64,000 bases of DNA from Pseudocolwellia sp049933045 (GCF_049933045.1 NZ_CP187926.1:3968001-4032000); one strand, 5' to 3'; shown: positions 35,050-45,700, counted from the stretch's first letter. Made by a program: numbers and translations. The notes: generated by a model not told the origin, from the letters alone.

Positions 35050-35077
35050 AAAACCCAGCTTAGGCTGGGTTTTTTAT
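35050..35077 (+). terminator. Terminator of rpmBG
   Basis: Stem AAAACCCAGC with GCTGGGTTTT around loop TTAG, then a T-run, 18 bp after rpmG. Confidence 0.92.
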
Positions 35078-35095
35078 TGCCTAAAATAAAGTATG

Positions 35096-35104
35096 TTATA
35101 CCAA
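35096..35104. repeat. TTATACCAA intergenic repeat motif, copy 1
   Basis: TTATACCAA downstream of rpmG, in the sequence GTTATACCAAACATATTAA. The same motif occurs at 49613-49623 and 58887-58895, always in intergenic DNA. Confidence 0.4.
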
Positions 35105-35236
35105 ACATATTAATTTCATTTCTCGTGAGTATTCATAAGTTCAATCAATCGATATCAATGAATATTTTTCTAAGCTGTGCAATAAATCAATCTGTTTGAT
35201 ACTATTCAGCCTTAGTTAAACTATTGAATGATTTGT

Positions 35237-35725
35237 ATGAAATTATCGCGTGTAGGCTGGAACAACGTCATCATTTTTTCTGTAATGGCGTTCATTTTAT
35301 TAATTAACGTTACCCATAATAAAATATTCTCTGACAACGAAACTATATCAGGAACAGAACAAGCAACTTTATTTTCTGCCCATGAAACTATTCTTACTTT
35401 AACTTTTTCTCATCATGTGGCTATCGAACGTATTGGCAAAAATTGGCGTGCAACTCCTGCCGTATTAAATGAGCAAGGCCTAGACCAAATGATGCGTTCA
35501 TGGAAAAACAGTGAAGGTGAAGTTGTTAAAAGCCCGCCAGTATTAGATGAAAAGATGGCGTTAGTGGTGAATGTTGAACTTGCCGACCAAGTAGAACCTT
35601 ATGTTCTAAATTTATTTGCCACGGATACTGAACTACTCATCTTTAATCGTACCACTCAAGTATGGAAGTCTTTTCCTTTGGCTATTTTTTCGCAGCTAGT
35701 TCCCAATGAAATTTTTTCAGCCTAG
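35237..35725 (+). CDS. Membrane-anchored hypothetical protein
   Basis: A 162-residue protein with an N-terminal transmembrane or signal-anchor segment (about residues 9-27, NVIIFSVMAFILLINVT) and a soluble, probably periplasmic beta-rich remainder with no recognised motif. The ATG at 35237 is preferred to 35228 because it puts a basic residue directly before the hydrophobic segment; neither has a strong ribosome-binding site. I do not recognise the family. It is the first gene in the 13.7-kb stretch that separates rpmG from mutM. Confidence 0.6.
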   Translation: MKLSRVGWNNVIIFSVMAFILLINVTHNKIFSDNETISGTEQATLFSAHETILTLTFSHHVAIERIGKNWRATPAVLNEQGLDQMMRSWKNSEGEVVKSPPVLDEKMALVVNVELADQVEPYVLNLFATDTELLIFNRTTQVWKSFPLAIFSQLVPNEIFSA

Positions 35726-35773
35726 CAAACCATTTAATTTAGCCTGCAACGACAAGAAAATAAGGATCGAAAA

Positions 35774-36673
35774 GTGAACTCATCTCAAAAACAATGTGTA
35801 ATTTTAAGTATGGATTCTTTAGAAGGCTTTGAAGCTTACGATGACTTAATTGACGAGCCATTAAAAAAACTCGGTTGGCAAACCCAAGTTATTTCATGGA
35901 AAGCTAAAAATGTTAATTGGAATGAATACGATGCTGTAATTATTCGTTCACCTTGGGATTATCAAGATCATGCAGAAGACTTTTTAAACGTGCTGTCTGA
36001 TATCGAAAGCTCATCGACTCATCTTGAAAATAGCTTATCTATTGTTGAATGGAATATTGATAAAATTTATCTGAAAGAGCTTGAAGAAAACGGGATCAAT
36101 ATTGTTAGTACACTTTGGAAAGAAGCGTTATCAACTGAAGCGCTAAACGAATATTTTAATTCTTTTAAAACCGATCAGTTAGTTATCAAGCCTCGCATTT
36201 CAGCAAATGCCGATAATACTTTTTGGTTAACGCGTAGTAATTTTGAAGAATATCTGCCTGAATTACGTTCAATATTTAACAATGAAGCTTTTATGGTTCA
36301 GCCATTTATGGAAAGCGTGATAAAAGAGGGCGAATTCTCGGTGTTTTACTTTAACGGGGTCATCAGTCATACAATCCTTAAAACACCGAAGAATGACGAT
36401 TTTAGAGTGCAAGAAGAGCATGGTGGCAGGTTAACTACCGTTGAACCAGAAGCTGAATTATTAAAACAGGCTGAAAAAACACTTTCTGCTATAGCAAACA
36501 TCCATAATATGCCGCTTTATGCACGCCTCGATTATGTGAGAGATGAAACATCTTTTGCGTTAATGGAAGCCGAACTTATAGAGCCATCGTTATATTTTAA
36601 TATGGATGCAGAGTCACCTAAACGTTTTGCTCAAGCCTTTGTTGATAAAATGAATGTTTATAATAGTCTGTAA
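35774..36673 (+). CDS. ATP-grasp ligase, DcsG/RimK-like
   Basis: A 299-residue ATP-grasp protein with a GTG start and an AAGGATC ribosome-binding site. The preATP region has WNEYDAVIIRSPWDYQDH; the ATP-binding part has DQLVIKPRISANADNTFWL, AFMVQPFMESVIKEGEFSVF and the metal-ligating end LYARLDYVRDETSFALMEAE with a closing ELIEPSLYF. This is the family often labelled cycloserine-biosynthesis DcsG-like, which links or cyclises carboxylates to amines with ATP. It is convergent with the alpha-E/ATP-grasp operon and shares its terminator. The substrate is unknown. Confidence 0.85.
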   Translation: MNSSQKQCVILSMDSLEGFEAYDDLIDEPLKKLGWQTQVISWKAKNVNWNEYDAVIIRSPWDYQDHAEDFLNVLSDIESSSTHLENSLSIVEWNIDKIYLKELEENGINIVSTLWKEALSTEALNEYFNSFKTDQLVIKPRISANADNTFWLTRSNFEEYLPELRSIFNNEAFMVQPFMESVIKEGEFSVFYFNGVISHTILKTPKNDDFRVQEEHGGRLTTVEPEAELLKQAEKTLSAIANIHNMPLYARLDYVRDETSFALMEAELIEPSLYFNMDAESPKRFAQAFVDKMNVYNSL

Positions 36674-36727
36674 TGGGGAAGTCTTGAGATGAAAAGTCAG
36701 TAGTCGGGTGACAAGCATTTATTGAAA

Positions 36728-36764
36728 TAAAGAAGTGAGCATAGTATGACTACTCACTTCTTTA
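36728..36764. terminator. Bidirectional terminator between ATP-grasp gene and alpha-E operon
   Basis: A perfect 12-bp stem, TAAAGAAGTGAG (36728-36739) with CTCACTTCTTTA (36753-36764), with T-rich/A-rich flanks on both sides, lies between the two convergent transcription units. Confidence 0.8.
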
Positions 36765-36769
36765 TAGCG

Positions 36770-37705
36770 TTACTCTGTTTCAGCGGGCTTTAAAAAATAA
36801 AGCTCTGCTACATCATTATGAATTCCTGCTAACTTCAGCTGAATTTCATCAATGTAATTATGTAAAAGTCCTTTTTGTAAAGCTCGCACATCTTCTGCTT
36901 TTAATTCATCAATCGCTTTATTAATAGAGGTTACTATTTCAGCCGAATTAGGTAGAGGTGAAATTAATGATTTCATTTGCTCTAAACAATACATAATCGA
37001 TCTTGGAAAAACATTATTGTGCATAACAAACTGAATAACATCTGGTCGTTGCACACGTACTCCCATCTCTTGGCGATACATTTGGTATGCACTTAATGAG
37101 CGTAATAAACTGATCCATTGTATGTTTTCAAAAGGCTTAGCTTCTTCACTAACAATTAATGTTTCAGAGCGAATATCTAATATGCGCGATGTCATATCAG
37201 CACGTTCAATCATTAGTCCAAGACGAATAAAGGTATAACCTAAATCATGGTTAATGGTTGCATCTAAAGCACCAAATATTTGGTGTGCTGCATCGATAAT
37301 AGCTTTTAAATAAGCAAATCTTCCTCGCTTAGTTAAGCCCTCGTTTTGATTGTCTTTTACATAATAATATAAGGTATTTATTTCTTCCCAGATATCTCTT
37401 GGAATAACGTCTCGAATAGTGCGAGCGCTCTCTCTAGCCGAAATAATAGAATTTAGAATAGAAGAATAATTATCCTTTCCAACTAACAAGTAGCGTAATG
37501 CTTTGGTTTCTGAAAAATCTGTATGTGTTTCTAGGTAAGATTCTCGTGCGCCAATAATGTCGACTAAGGGCTCCCAACCAGTACTTACCCCTTTAGGTAA
37601 GTCCATCATCAACATATTATTCACGTTAATTAAGCGAGCAACATTTTCTGCGCGTTCAATGTAGCGAGACATCCAATATAAAGTTTCACCGACTCTTGAT
37701 AACAT
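36770..37705 (-). CDS. Alpha-E domain protein (stand-alone)
   Basis: A 311-residue all-helical protein with the alpha-E hallmark at its N-terminus, MLSRVGETLYWMSRYIERAE, and later RADMTSRILDIRSE and VMHNNVFPRSIMYCLEQMKS. Alpha-E proteins are found next to circularly permuted ATP-grasps and transglutaminases and are predicted to work with the ligase; biochemical function is unknown. It is the last gene of the five-gene operon, starting 1 nt after the ATP-grasp stop. Its fused counterpart is the C-terminal half of the gene at 40096-42615. Confidence 0.92.
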   Translation of the reverse strand: MLSRVGETLYWMSRYIERAENVARLINVNNMLMMDLPKGVSTGWEPLVDIIGARESYLETHTDFSETKALRYLLVGKDNYSSILNSIISARESARTIRDVIPRDIWEEINTLYYYVKDNQNEGLTKRGRFAYLKAIIDAAHQIFGALDATINHDLGYTFIRLGLMIERADMTSRILDIRSETLIVSEEAKPFENIQWISLLRSLSAYQMYRQEMGVRVQRPDVIQFVMHNNVFPRSIMYCLEQMKSLISPLPNSAEIVTSINKAIDELKAEDVRALQKGLLHNYIDEIQLKLAGIHNDVAELYFLKPAETE

Positions 37706-37706
37706 A

Positions 37707-39167
37707 TTATTTAGCCTCCTCGTCTACAATCCATGTGTCTTTACTACCACCACCTTGTGATGAATTTACGACTAATGACCCTTTCACCATAGCAACACGA
37801 GTTAAGCCACCTGTCGTTACTTGAGTGTCTTTACCTGAAGATAAAACAAAAGGTCTTAAATCGGCATGACGACCACCCGGTGTAACGCCATCTTCTTCTA
37901 ATGTCGGAACCGTTGATAAATCTAATGTTGGTTGAGCTACCCAGTTACGAGGGTCTGCTTTTATTTGTGCAATAGTTGCTTGTTGTTCTTTTTTAGTGGA
38001 TTTAGGGCCAATCAATAACCCATAACCACCCGATTCATTCGCAGGTTTAACGACTAATTTATCGATATTTTTGATCACGTGATCACATTCTTTTGGGTCA
38101 AGACATTTAAAAGTAGGCACGTTTGCTAATTTTGCTTCTTCGCCTAAGTAATATTTAATCATCTCAGGAACATAAGCATAAACAACTTTGTCATCTGCAA
38201 CACCAGCACCTGGAGCATTAACCAAGGCAACATTGCCTTTAGACCAAGCACGCATTAACCCTGGAACACCTAGTTGGGAATCAGGTAAAAAGGCTTCTGG
38301 ATCTAAAAATAAGTCATCTATTCGGCGATAAATAACATCAACACGTTGTAAACCTGTGATTGTTCTCATGTATACGCAATCATCTTTCTCTACAACGAGA
38401 TCGCGGCCTTCAACCAATTCACAACCCATCTCTTGGGCAAGATAACAATGTTCAAAATAAGCTGAGTTAAAGACACCAGGTGTTAATACCACGACTTCAG
38501 GTTTATCTTGAGGACGAGGTGACATTGCAGCCAGCATATCAAATAATTGTGAAGGGTAATCGTCAACAGGTAAAATTGAGACTTGTTCAAATAGTTCAGG
38601 AAATACACGCTTCATTACTGAGCGATTTTCAAGCATATAAGATACACCTGAAGGAACACGTAGATTATCTTCCAACACATACATGGTGCCGCTGCCGTCT
38701 CGCACTAAATCTGAACCACAAATATGTGCCCAAATTTTATTAGGGGGATTGATACCCACACACTGCTGGCGAAAGTTAACAGACTTTTCTAATAAGCCTT
38801 TTGGGAATACACCATCTTTAATAATTTTTTGGTCGTGATATAGATCATCAATAAACAGGTTTAATGCTTCAGTTCGTTGTTTTAAACCAACTTCTATACC
38901 TTGCCATTCTTTTTTACCAATAGTACGAGGGATGATATCAAAAGGCCAAGCCCTATCAATCATGTTGCCTTCATTATAAACGGTGAAGCTAATCCCCATC
39001 TCTTTAATGGCTAAATCGGCAACTGCCCGAGCTTTTTTTAACTCTTCAGCTGATAAATTAGAAAAAAACTGAGCTAACTGTTTTCCGTGTGGTCTGACAT
39101 TTCCTTTAGCGTCAATCAATTCATCAAAAAATCCATTTGTTTGGTACGCTTTCCAATCAATTTCCAT
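37707..39167 (-). CDS. Circularly permuted type 2 ATP-grasp protein (stand-alone)
   Basis: A 486-residue putative peptide-bond-forming ligase. Family motifs: IGKKEWQGIEVGLKQRTEAL (about residues 82-101), YVLEDNLRVPSGVSYMLENR (about 163-182), VDVIYRRIDD, LVVKPANESGGYGLLIGP, and the C-terminal ADLRPFVLSSG with QGGGSKDTWI. In this family the ATP-grasp fold is circularly permuted; the acidic and basic nucleotide-binding residues appear intact. Substrates are unknown. It precedes the alpha-E gene by 1 nt and follows the transglutaminase gene by 53 nt. Confidence 0.94.
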   Translation of the reverse strand: MEIDWKAYQTNGFFDELIDAKGNVRPHGKQLAQFFSNLSAEELKKARAVADLAIKEMGISFTVYNEGNMIDRAWPFDIIPRTIGKKEWQGIEVGLKQRTEALNLFIDDLYHDQKIIKDGVFPKGLLEKSVNFRQQCVGINPPNKIWAHICGSDLVRDGSGTMYVLEDNLRVPSGVSYMLENRSVMKRVFPELFEQVSILPVDDYPSQLFDMLAAMSPRPQDKPEVVVLTPGVFNSAYFEHCYLAQEMGCELVEGRDLVVEKDDCVYMRTITGLQRVDVIYRRIDDLFLDPEAFLPDSQLGVPGLMRAWSKGNVALVNAPGAGVADDKVVYAYVPEMIKYYLGEEAKLANVPTFKCLDPKECDHVIKNIDKLVVKPANESGGYGLLIGPKSTKKEQQATIAQIKADPRNWVAQPTLDLSTVPTLEEDGVTPGGRHADLRPFVLSSGKDTQVTTGGLTRVAMVKGSLVVNSSQGGGSKDTWIVDEEAK

Positions 39168-39220
39168 ACACTTCCCACCTTTTTATTAACTCATTTTAAT
39201 ATGTCGTCGTATAAATCAAA

Positions 39221-40099
39221 TTACTCTAATCGAAGCATGTCCACCGCCACATCTAATACTTGAGAACCGCCGCCAAAGACTACACCTTTAAGTGGAGTAA
39301 CATCTGAGAAGTCTCGCCCTACAGCTAAAGTAATATGTTGCTCAGTCGGTAAAACATTGTTTGTTGGGTCAAAGTCAACCCAACCGTAATTAGGCACAAA
39401 AATAGCAAACCAAGCATGTGTTGCATCTGCGCCTTCTAACTTTACTTCACCTTCTGGTGGTAGTGTTTCGATATATCCACTGACATACCTTCCTGCTAAA
39501 CCAATACTTCTTACACAAGCTAACGCAAAATGTGCAAAGTCTTGGCAAACGCCCCTTTTTTGTGCAAAGACAATGCTTAAAGGGGTGCTAATTGTAGTAA
39601 AACCAGGATCATAGTGAAAATCATGAAAAATTCGTGCCATTAAATCTGTACAGCCTTCAATCAAGTTCATTTCTGGCGTAAAAGACTCAAGAGCATAATC
39701 TTGTATGCCTTTTTCTAAAGGTGTTAATTGGGAAGGTAATACAAATTCAGAGACTTTTAAAAGAGCTCGTGTTTCAGGTTCTACTAGTAAATCTCGAGCA
39801 TTTTCCCAAGGTAAATCAACACTATCTAAATCTATACTCTGTTTAACTAATAGTTCTACCTCACTCACCATAGTGACGGTAAGTTTTTTATGCTGTTTGG
39901 CTATCTCAAAGACTGTAACTTTGTTATCAAAATAATCAGTATATTCACGTAAATAACTTGTTGATGGTGCGATTTCAATATAACTGCTGTGGCATATTTG
40001 TTTATGGTTGGTTTTGGGTGTTAGGCGTGCTTGGTTTTGGCACAAGCTAACAAAGTCAGCGTACTTATAAGTAGTTGTATGTTTTATTTTATATTTCAC
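39221..40099 (-). CDS. Transglutaminase-like cysteine protease/amidase (stand-alone)
   Basis: A 292-residue protein with the bacterial transglutaminase N-terminal beta-domain (residues 1-80: YKIKHTTTYKYADFVSLCQN) and a catalytic core with all three triad elements: Cys in FAQKRGVCQDFAHFALACV, His in GADATHAWFAIFVPNYGW, Asp in VDFDPTNNVLPTEQH. No signal peptide, so it should act in the cytoplasm. Such enzymes hydrolyse or transfer peptide/isopeptide amides. Its ATG overlaps the stop of the upstream fusion gene by 4 nt (ATGA), so the two are translationally coupled. Confidence 0.93.
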   Translation of the reverse strand: MKYKIKHTTTYKYADFVSLCQNQARLTPKTNHKQICHSSYIEIAPSTSYLREYTDYFDNKVTVFEIAKQHKKLTVTMVSEVELLVKQSIDLDSVDLPWENARDLLVEPETRALLKVSEFVLPSQLTPLEKGIQDYALESFTPEMNLIEGCTDLMARIFHDFHYDPGFTTISTPLSIVFAQKRGVCQDFAHFALACVRSIGLAGRYVSGYIETLPPEGEVKLEGADATHAWFAIFVPNYGWVDFDPTNNVLPTEQHITLAVGRDFSDVTPLKGVVFGGGSQVLDVAVDMLRLE

Positions 40100-42615
40100 G
40101 ATTGAGCTTGCTCAATATTGGTCCAATTCAATTTATTAGCCGTTTGTGTATGGGAAAAGTACTGCAGTAATAATACATCACAAAAGGTATCTAAGTTACT
40201 ACGAATATGGTGATTAAATTCAACTAATTGTTGACGTTTTGCCTCCGTACTTTTTTGTAAATAATCTCTCTCTGTTACATAACAAGTTGTTTTAGAAAGT
40301 AAAATGGCTTTTTCATGAGCAGCAATAACACCCGGTCTTCGTTTAGTGGGAAGATGCTGACACAAGAGACTAATTTGTTCTAATTGAAATAACAGTGAAC
40401 GAGGATATTCAGCATCTAATAATAACAGTTCAAGACCTGTTCCTATGCTTTGATGCATTCGATAGCGGCGCTTATGTGTGACTAAACTTACCTGGCAAGT
40501 GAGTACTGATTCTAATAAACCTATTTCCGCAGATTCTTCTAGCTCTTCAGTCAATAAGGCAGCGCTTAATGATGTTATTTGTAAACTGCGTTCGATCCGG
40601 TGACCCATTTCTAGAAGGAACCATCCGTTACTGTTAGGCATACAGTCTGCAATTGATCCATTAAAAGCCATAATAGCGCCTATTATTTTATCTAGGCTAC
40701 TTTGTAATGTGCGTGATGTCTTATTCGCCGTACTCATTTTTAAAGCGTTAATTTGAACACCAATGTCATCAAGAATACGTCGACTATCGTAAGATAATAA
40801 TTCTTGAACTTGAACAGCGGCGTTCGACAAATATTTCAATGTATTAATGATACTGCCAGCACATTGTTCATCGCCTAATAGTTCGAAGGCCATGTTTTTT
40901 GCTTGTTCTAAACTACAGTCTTGCAATACCAAATCTTGTTCAACATAAGGATAAACAATATGTTGTGTGCGTATTGCTGTATATAGTCTGGTAACTATCG
41001 TTTGTCGCATTACATCTGAATAAATAGATAATTCTGTGCATCTATCGATAAAAACACGCAAAACACGGACTGTGTTTTCACATCGCTCTAAGTAACGACC
41101 TAACCAAAAAAGATGTTCAGCTGTACGGCTAGAAATAACACCTTCTAATAAGGTAACATCTCTTCTTTTTCGAACAGGTGTTACAGCATGGGGTTCAACT
41201 ATGCCAACTTTTCCATCTATTTTGATCCAAGTATCTTTTATCCCACCAGAAATACTAGGGTAATGATTATTATCAATCGAGAAACACAATGCTGATGGTA
41301 ATACATTTACTCCGTGCTCTGTAGTTAAGGCATAACATCTGAAAACTATGGGTTTAGCGACCAGCTTGTTAGCTTCCCAAAAAGGTGCGCTACTGAAAAC
41401 AGGTTTATCTTGGAAATAAAACTGTTCAGGACTTTTATGAATCGCTAATTTTATGTCTTCAGCGTCAGTGATCCCATCTAATTTAAAAGTAGGGTCTTGA
41501 TGACTCATTAATTCAAGAGTGTTCCAGTCTAATGAATCAGCATCTTTTACATCATGGTAAGCGCGCTGTCCTAATAGTAGAGGTTCTTGCAGTAGACTTT
41601 GTGATAATTTATCTAGGTTAAATTGCACAGCAGGTGAAGACAGTATTCCGCTGCCAAAAGGGTTTAATACTTTAACGTTGTCTTCTCTAACAGCTTGTAA
41701 TAAGCCAGGAATACCATGTAATGAATATTCAGTTTGTTCTAATGAATCAATACCACTATCAGGTAACCAACGGAGAATAACATTAACTTTTCCTAACCCC
41801 TGTAATGATTTTAAACATACTTCACCATCTCTAACAGTTAAATCAGCGCTTTGTACTAAAGTGTAGCCGAGGTAAGTTGAGAGGAATGCATGTTCGTTAT
41901 AATTAGGATCATCTATGCCTTGCGTTAGAATAACAATACGCGGATCATCCATATAATGCGTATATTCATTAATAGTTTCTTGAAACGCACGTAAAAACTT
42001 CTTAATTTGTTGGACGTTACATTCAGCAAACTCTTCAGCCATTACACGGCGAGCTATAATGCGACTTTTTAATAATACGCCTAAACCTAAAGGGCATTGG
42101 CAATGATCCGCTAATACTTTAAATTCGCCAGTAGGTGTTCGGTATATATCAACGGCAGTAAAAAATAACTTTAATTCGTTACTTGGCAGACTAAAGCCTT
42201 CTCTAAGATAATTTTTATCTTTGAATAACTGTTGTGCCGGAATAGAGCCATCAACAAGTAATTTTTGTTCGCCGTAGATATCCTGCTGAATTTTATTTAA
42301 TAAAGTTGTTCTTTGTTTAATACCTGCTTCAATTGAATTCCAATCATCTTTAGATAACATAAAAGGTAACGGGTCAAATTGGCATTGTTGATTACTTTCA
42401 TACTTGATATTGCCGTTTTGTAATAATTGATTAATTTCAATTGCTCGGCTATTAATATCTTCGGCAGTTAAGTTAGATAAACGATTAAATAAAGCATCCC
42501 AATGGTCAGGGTTTAAGCCACTATGGTTAACTAACTCATCATGTTTATGAGGGTTGTTAAGGTATAAGGATAACCATTCAGGCAAAGTAGTATCATTAAT
42601 ATACAAGCTGAACAT
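40096..42615 (-). CDS. Circularly permuted ATP-grasp fused to alpha-E domain
   Basis: An 839-residue fusion. Residues 1-480 are a circularly permuted ATP-grasp (SKDDWNSIEAGIKQRTTLLN, YGEQKLLVDGSIP, GKVNVILRWLPDSG, SISGGIKDTWIKIDG). Residues ~495-839 are an alpha-E domain beginning VISSRTAEHLFWLGRYLERC. The typical LEDN motif of the split paralog is replaced here by VLADHCQCPLGLGVLLKSRI, so its substrate pocket or activity may differ. The ligase and alpha-E halves correspond to the two separate genes downstream in the same operon. Lies 107 nt after the DUF2126 gene. Confidence 0.92.
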   Translation of the reverse strand: MFSLYINDTTLPEWLSLYLNNPHKHDELVNHSGLNPDHWDALFNRLSNLTAEDINSRAIEINQLLQNGNIKYESNQQCQFDPLPFMLSKDDWNSIEAGIKQRTTLLNKIQQDIYGEQKLLVDGSIPAQQLFKDKNYLREGFSLPSNELKLFFTAVDIYRTPTGEFKVLADHCQCPLGLGVLLKSRIIARRVMAEEFAECNVQQIKKFLRAFQETINEYTHYMDDPRIVILTQGIDDPNYNEHAFLSTYLGYTLVQSADLTVRDGEVCLKSLQGLGKVNVILRWLPDSGIDSLEQTEYSLHGIPGLLQAVREDNVKVLNPFGSGILSSPAVQFNLDKLSQSLLQEPLLLGQRAYHDVKDADSLDWNTLELMSHQDPTFKLDGITDAEDIKLAIHKSPEQFYFQDKPVFSSAPFWEANKLVAKPIVFRCYALTTEHGVNVLPSALCFSIDNNHYPSISGGIKDTWIKIDGKVGIVEPHAVTPVRKRRDVTLLEGVISSRTAEHLFWLGRYLERCENTVRVLRVFIDRCTELSIYSDVMRQTIVTRLYTAIRTQHIVYPYVEQDLVLQDCSLEQAKNMAFELLGDEQCAGSIINTLKYLSNAAVQVQELLSYDSRRILDDIGVQINALKMSTANKTSRTLQSSLDKIIGAIMAFNGSIADCMPNSNGWFLLEMGHRIERSLQITSLSAALLTEELEESAEIGLLESVLTCQVSLVTHKRRYRMHQSIGTGLELLLLDAEYPRSLLFQLEQISLLCQHLPTKRRPGVIAAHEKAILLSKTTCYVTERDYLQKSTEAKRQQLVEFNHHIRSNLDTFCDVLLLQYFSHTQTANKLNWTNIEQAQS

Positions 42616-42669
42616 ACTCCATTTTTGAGTAAATAATTGTCATTATAAGGTATAGATGAGGGGAACAAT

Positions 42670-42711
42670 AAGATCATTCCACTTTAAATAATTATAAAGT
42701 GAAATGATCTT
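42670..42711 (-). terminator. Long hairpin inside the operon, candidate attenuator or partial terminator
   Basis: AAGATCATTCCACTTTA (42670-42686) and TAAAGTGAAATGATCTT (42695-42711) form a 17-bp stem with one mismatch and an 8-nt loop, in the 107-nt gap between the first and second genes of the operon. On the minus strand it is followed by ATTGTTCCCC, a poor T-tract, so it is more likely an mRNA-stability or processing element than a full terminator. Confidence 0.45.
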
Positions 42712-42722
42712 GTAATTACTAC

Positions 42723-45700
42723 TTATTTAAAGGCTGGCTGTCGACGTAAATCCAGAGTATTAGGATAATCTTGGTTAATATTTTCTTCTTCAGGAACAAC
42801 AAACTCACTAACGCCAGCATTTTCAAAGCTATGTACAACTGCCGATGGTGTCCAGCTTGGTTCGTCTGAACTTAATAATGAAGGTGTATGACCATGTTCC
42901 CAGAAGCGAGCAACTCTTCTTCCCTCTGCTTCAAAAGCATTAACAGGTAAAGTTTCAGGATTGCGACCTCCAGCATGGCTTACGTGATAAACAAAACCAC
43001 CTAAAGATCTGCCTTCCCATGTATCAATTAAATCAAAAGTAAGGGGAGCATGAACACCAATGGTTGGATGTAATGCTGTTGGTGGCTGCCAAGCACGATA
43101 ACGGATACCTGCAACCATCTCATCTTTGGCTTTACCTTTAACCGGCTTAAGTGGAACGCGACGGCCATTACAGGTGACAATATATCGATCACTCATTGTA
43201 CCTTGTACTTTAATTTGTACTCGCTCTAATGATGAATCAACATAACGGGCTGTACCTGTACCAGTAGCTTCTTCACCTAGTACATGCCAAGGTTCAATAG
43301 CGGTTCTAAGTTCTAAGGTCACATTATCAAGTTCACGGGTACCACATACTGGGAATCTAAATTCAAAGAAAGGATTTAACCAATTTAATTGAAAACCAAA
43401 ACCTGATTGTTGTAAATCACGACAGACTTCAGCTAAATCATTTTCAACGTATTGTGGTAATAAGAATTTATCATGTAATTCTGTTCCCCAGCGCACTAAA
43501 GGTTTGTGATAAGGCTTTTTCCAGAACCAAGCGAGTAAAGTACGTAGTAATAACATTTGTACTAAGCTCATTTGTTCATGAGGAGGCATTTCAAAACCCC
43601 TAAATTCAACTATCCCTAAACGACCAGTGGCTGAATCGGGAGAATATAACTTATCAATACAGAATTCAGCACGATGCGTATTACCCGTTAAATCAACTAA
43701 TAAATTACGCAGTAATCGGTCAACTAACCAAGGTTCTGGTACTTCACCTTGAGGCATATGTGAAAAAGCAATTTCTAACTCATATAATATTTCATCACGG
43801 GCTTCATCAACACGAGGTGCTTGGCTTGTTGGGCCAATAAATAAACCAGAAAATAGATAAGATAATCCTGGGTGATGTTGCCAATAAGTAATGAAACTTC
43901 TTAGAATATCTGGTCGACGTAAAAATGGACTTTGTTCAGGAGTTTCACCACCTAAAGTTACATGGTTACCGCCACCTGTACCTGTATGTCGACCATCAGC
44001 CATAAATTTGTCAGTACCTAAACGCGCTTGTTTAGCTAAACCATATAAGGTTGTCGTTCTATCAACTAGCTGATCCCAAGATATAGAAGGATGAATATTT
44101 ACTTCGATAACACCTGGATCTGGCGTTACTGCATATTTTTCAACTCGACTATCTTTAGGTGGAGTGTAACCTTCAATAACAACAGGTATTGATAATTCTT
44201 TAGCTACGCTTTCAACAGCAGTTAAAATCGCTAAATAATGCTCAAAGTGACTGGTTGGCGGCATGAATACATATAAACGACCTTCTCTTACTTCAAGCAC
44301 AAGAGCGGTTTTAATCATCTCTGTGCCAATAAATCCTTTTTTAGTTTTCTTTACTTTGGCAAAAGCATCAGGGATATCAAAGGGGTCACGATCAATAATA
44401 TTATCAGACCATTGCAAGCTATCTAAAGGTAAGCGATAGCCTAATGGGGACTCTCCTGGTAATAAGAAACAGTAACCACGCTTAAATTCCCATTTACAAG
44501 ACTGCCAGCAATGCTTGCCATCATTCCAGTGTAAAGGGAGAGCATAACCAATAGGTTTTTCTATGCCTTGTTCCATTTTTGCTAATAAACCTTTACGGCT
44601 CATTGCATCTAATAACTCAGGTTGTTTTGGGCCAACTTCGGTTGGTAAAGAGGCTTCTTGCCATAAATGATAGAGAATATCTTCATAAGCTGTCGTAAGG
44701 GCTTCTTTTCCTAACCCTAATGCCGCCGTTAGTTTCTCGGCAAAATCCTTGGTATTTGTATGATCTAATTTATAGTCTTTATTTGGATCAGCTAACAAGG
44801 CAGAGTCTTTCCAGAGCGCCACGCCATCTTTACGCCAGTAACAACCATATTGCCAACGGGGTAAAGATTCACCTGGATACCACTTACCTTGGCCGTAATG
44901 AGTAAATCCGCCTTTAGTGTAGACTTTGTTCATTTCTAAAAATAAATTATGAGCTAAGATTCTTTTTTCTTCACCATCGGCATCCGTATTCCACTGCGGG
45001 TGTTCCATATCATCTATAGAGATGAATGTTGGCTCTCCGCCCATGGTTAAATGAATACCTTCTTCGGTATACACTTTATCAACCTGTTGACCTAAACGAT
45101 TTATCGATGTCCATTGTGTTTCTGAATAAGGTTTAGTTACGCGAGGATCTTCATGAACACGTGTTACTTTGTTATAAAAACTAAATTCAGATTCACAATC
45201 ATCTATGCCACCTGTAACCGGTGCAGCAGAGCTTGGCTCTGGAGTACAAGCTAATGGAATATGTCCTTCACCCGCAAATAGGCCAGAGGTAGGATCAAGT
45301 CCAATCCAACCTGCGCCAGGTATGTAAACTTCAGTCCAAGCATGTAGATCGGTGAAATCTTCTTCAGGGCCACTTGGTCCATCTAATGATTTTTGATCTG
45401 AGGTTAACTGCACTAAATAACCAGAAACAAATCGTGAGGCTAAGCCTAAATGACGGAACAATTGAACTAATAACCAAGCAGAGTCACGACACGAGCCTGT
45501 TTTTTTGTTTAACGTTTCATTAGGTGTTTGTACGCCAGGTTCTAAGCGAATACCGTAACCGACTAATTCATATATCACCTTATTAACAGCAACTAAAAAA
45601 TCAACGCTTCGTATTGGCTTTTCAGGTTTTAAAGATTCTATTAATTCTAGAAGTTTAGGACTAGCTTTACGTTTTTTTAAATAAGGAGTTAGTTCAGATT

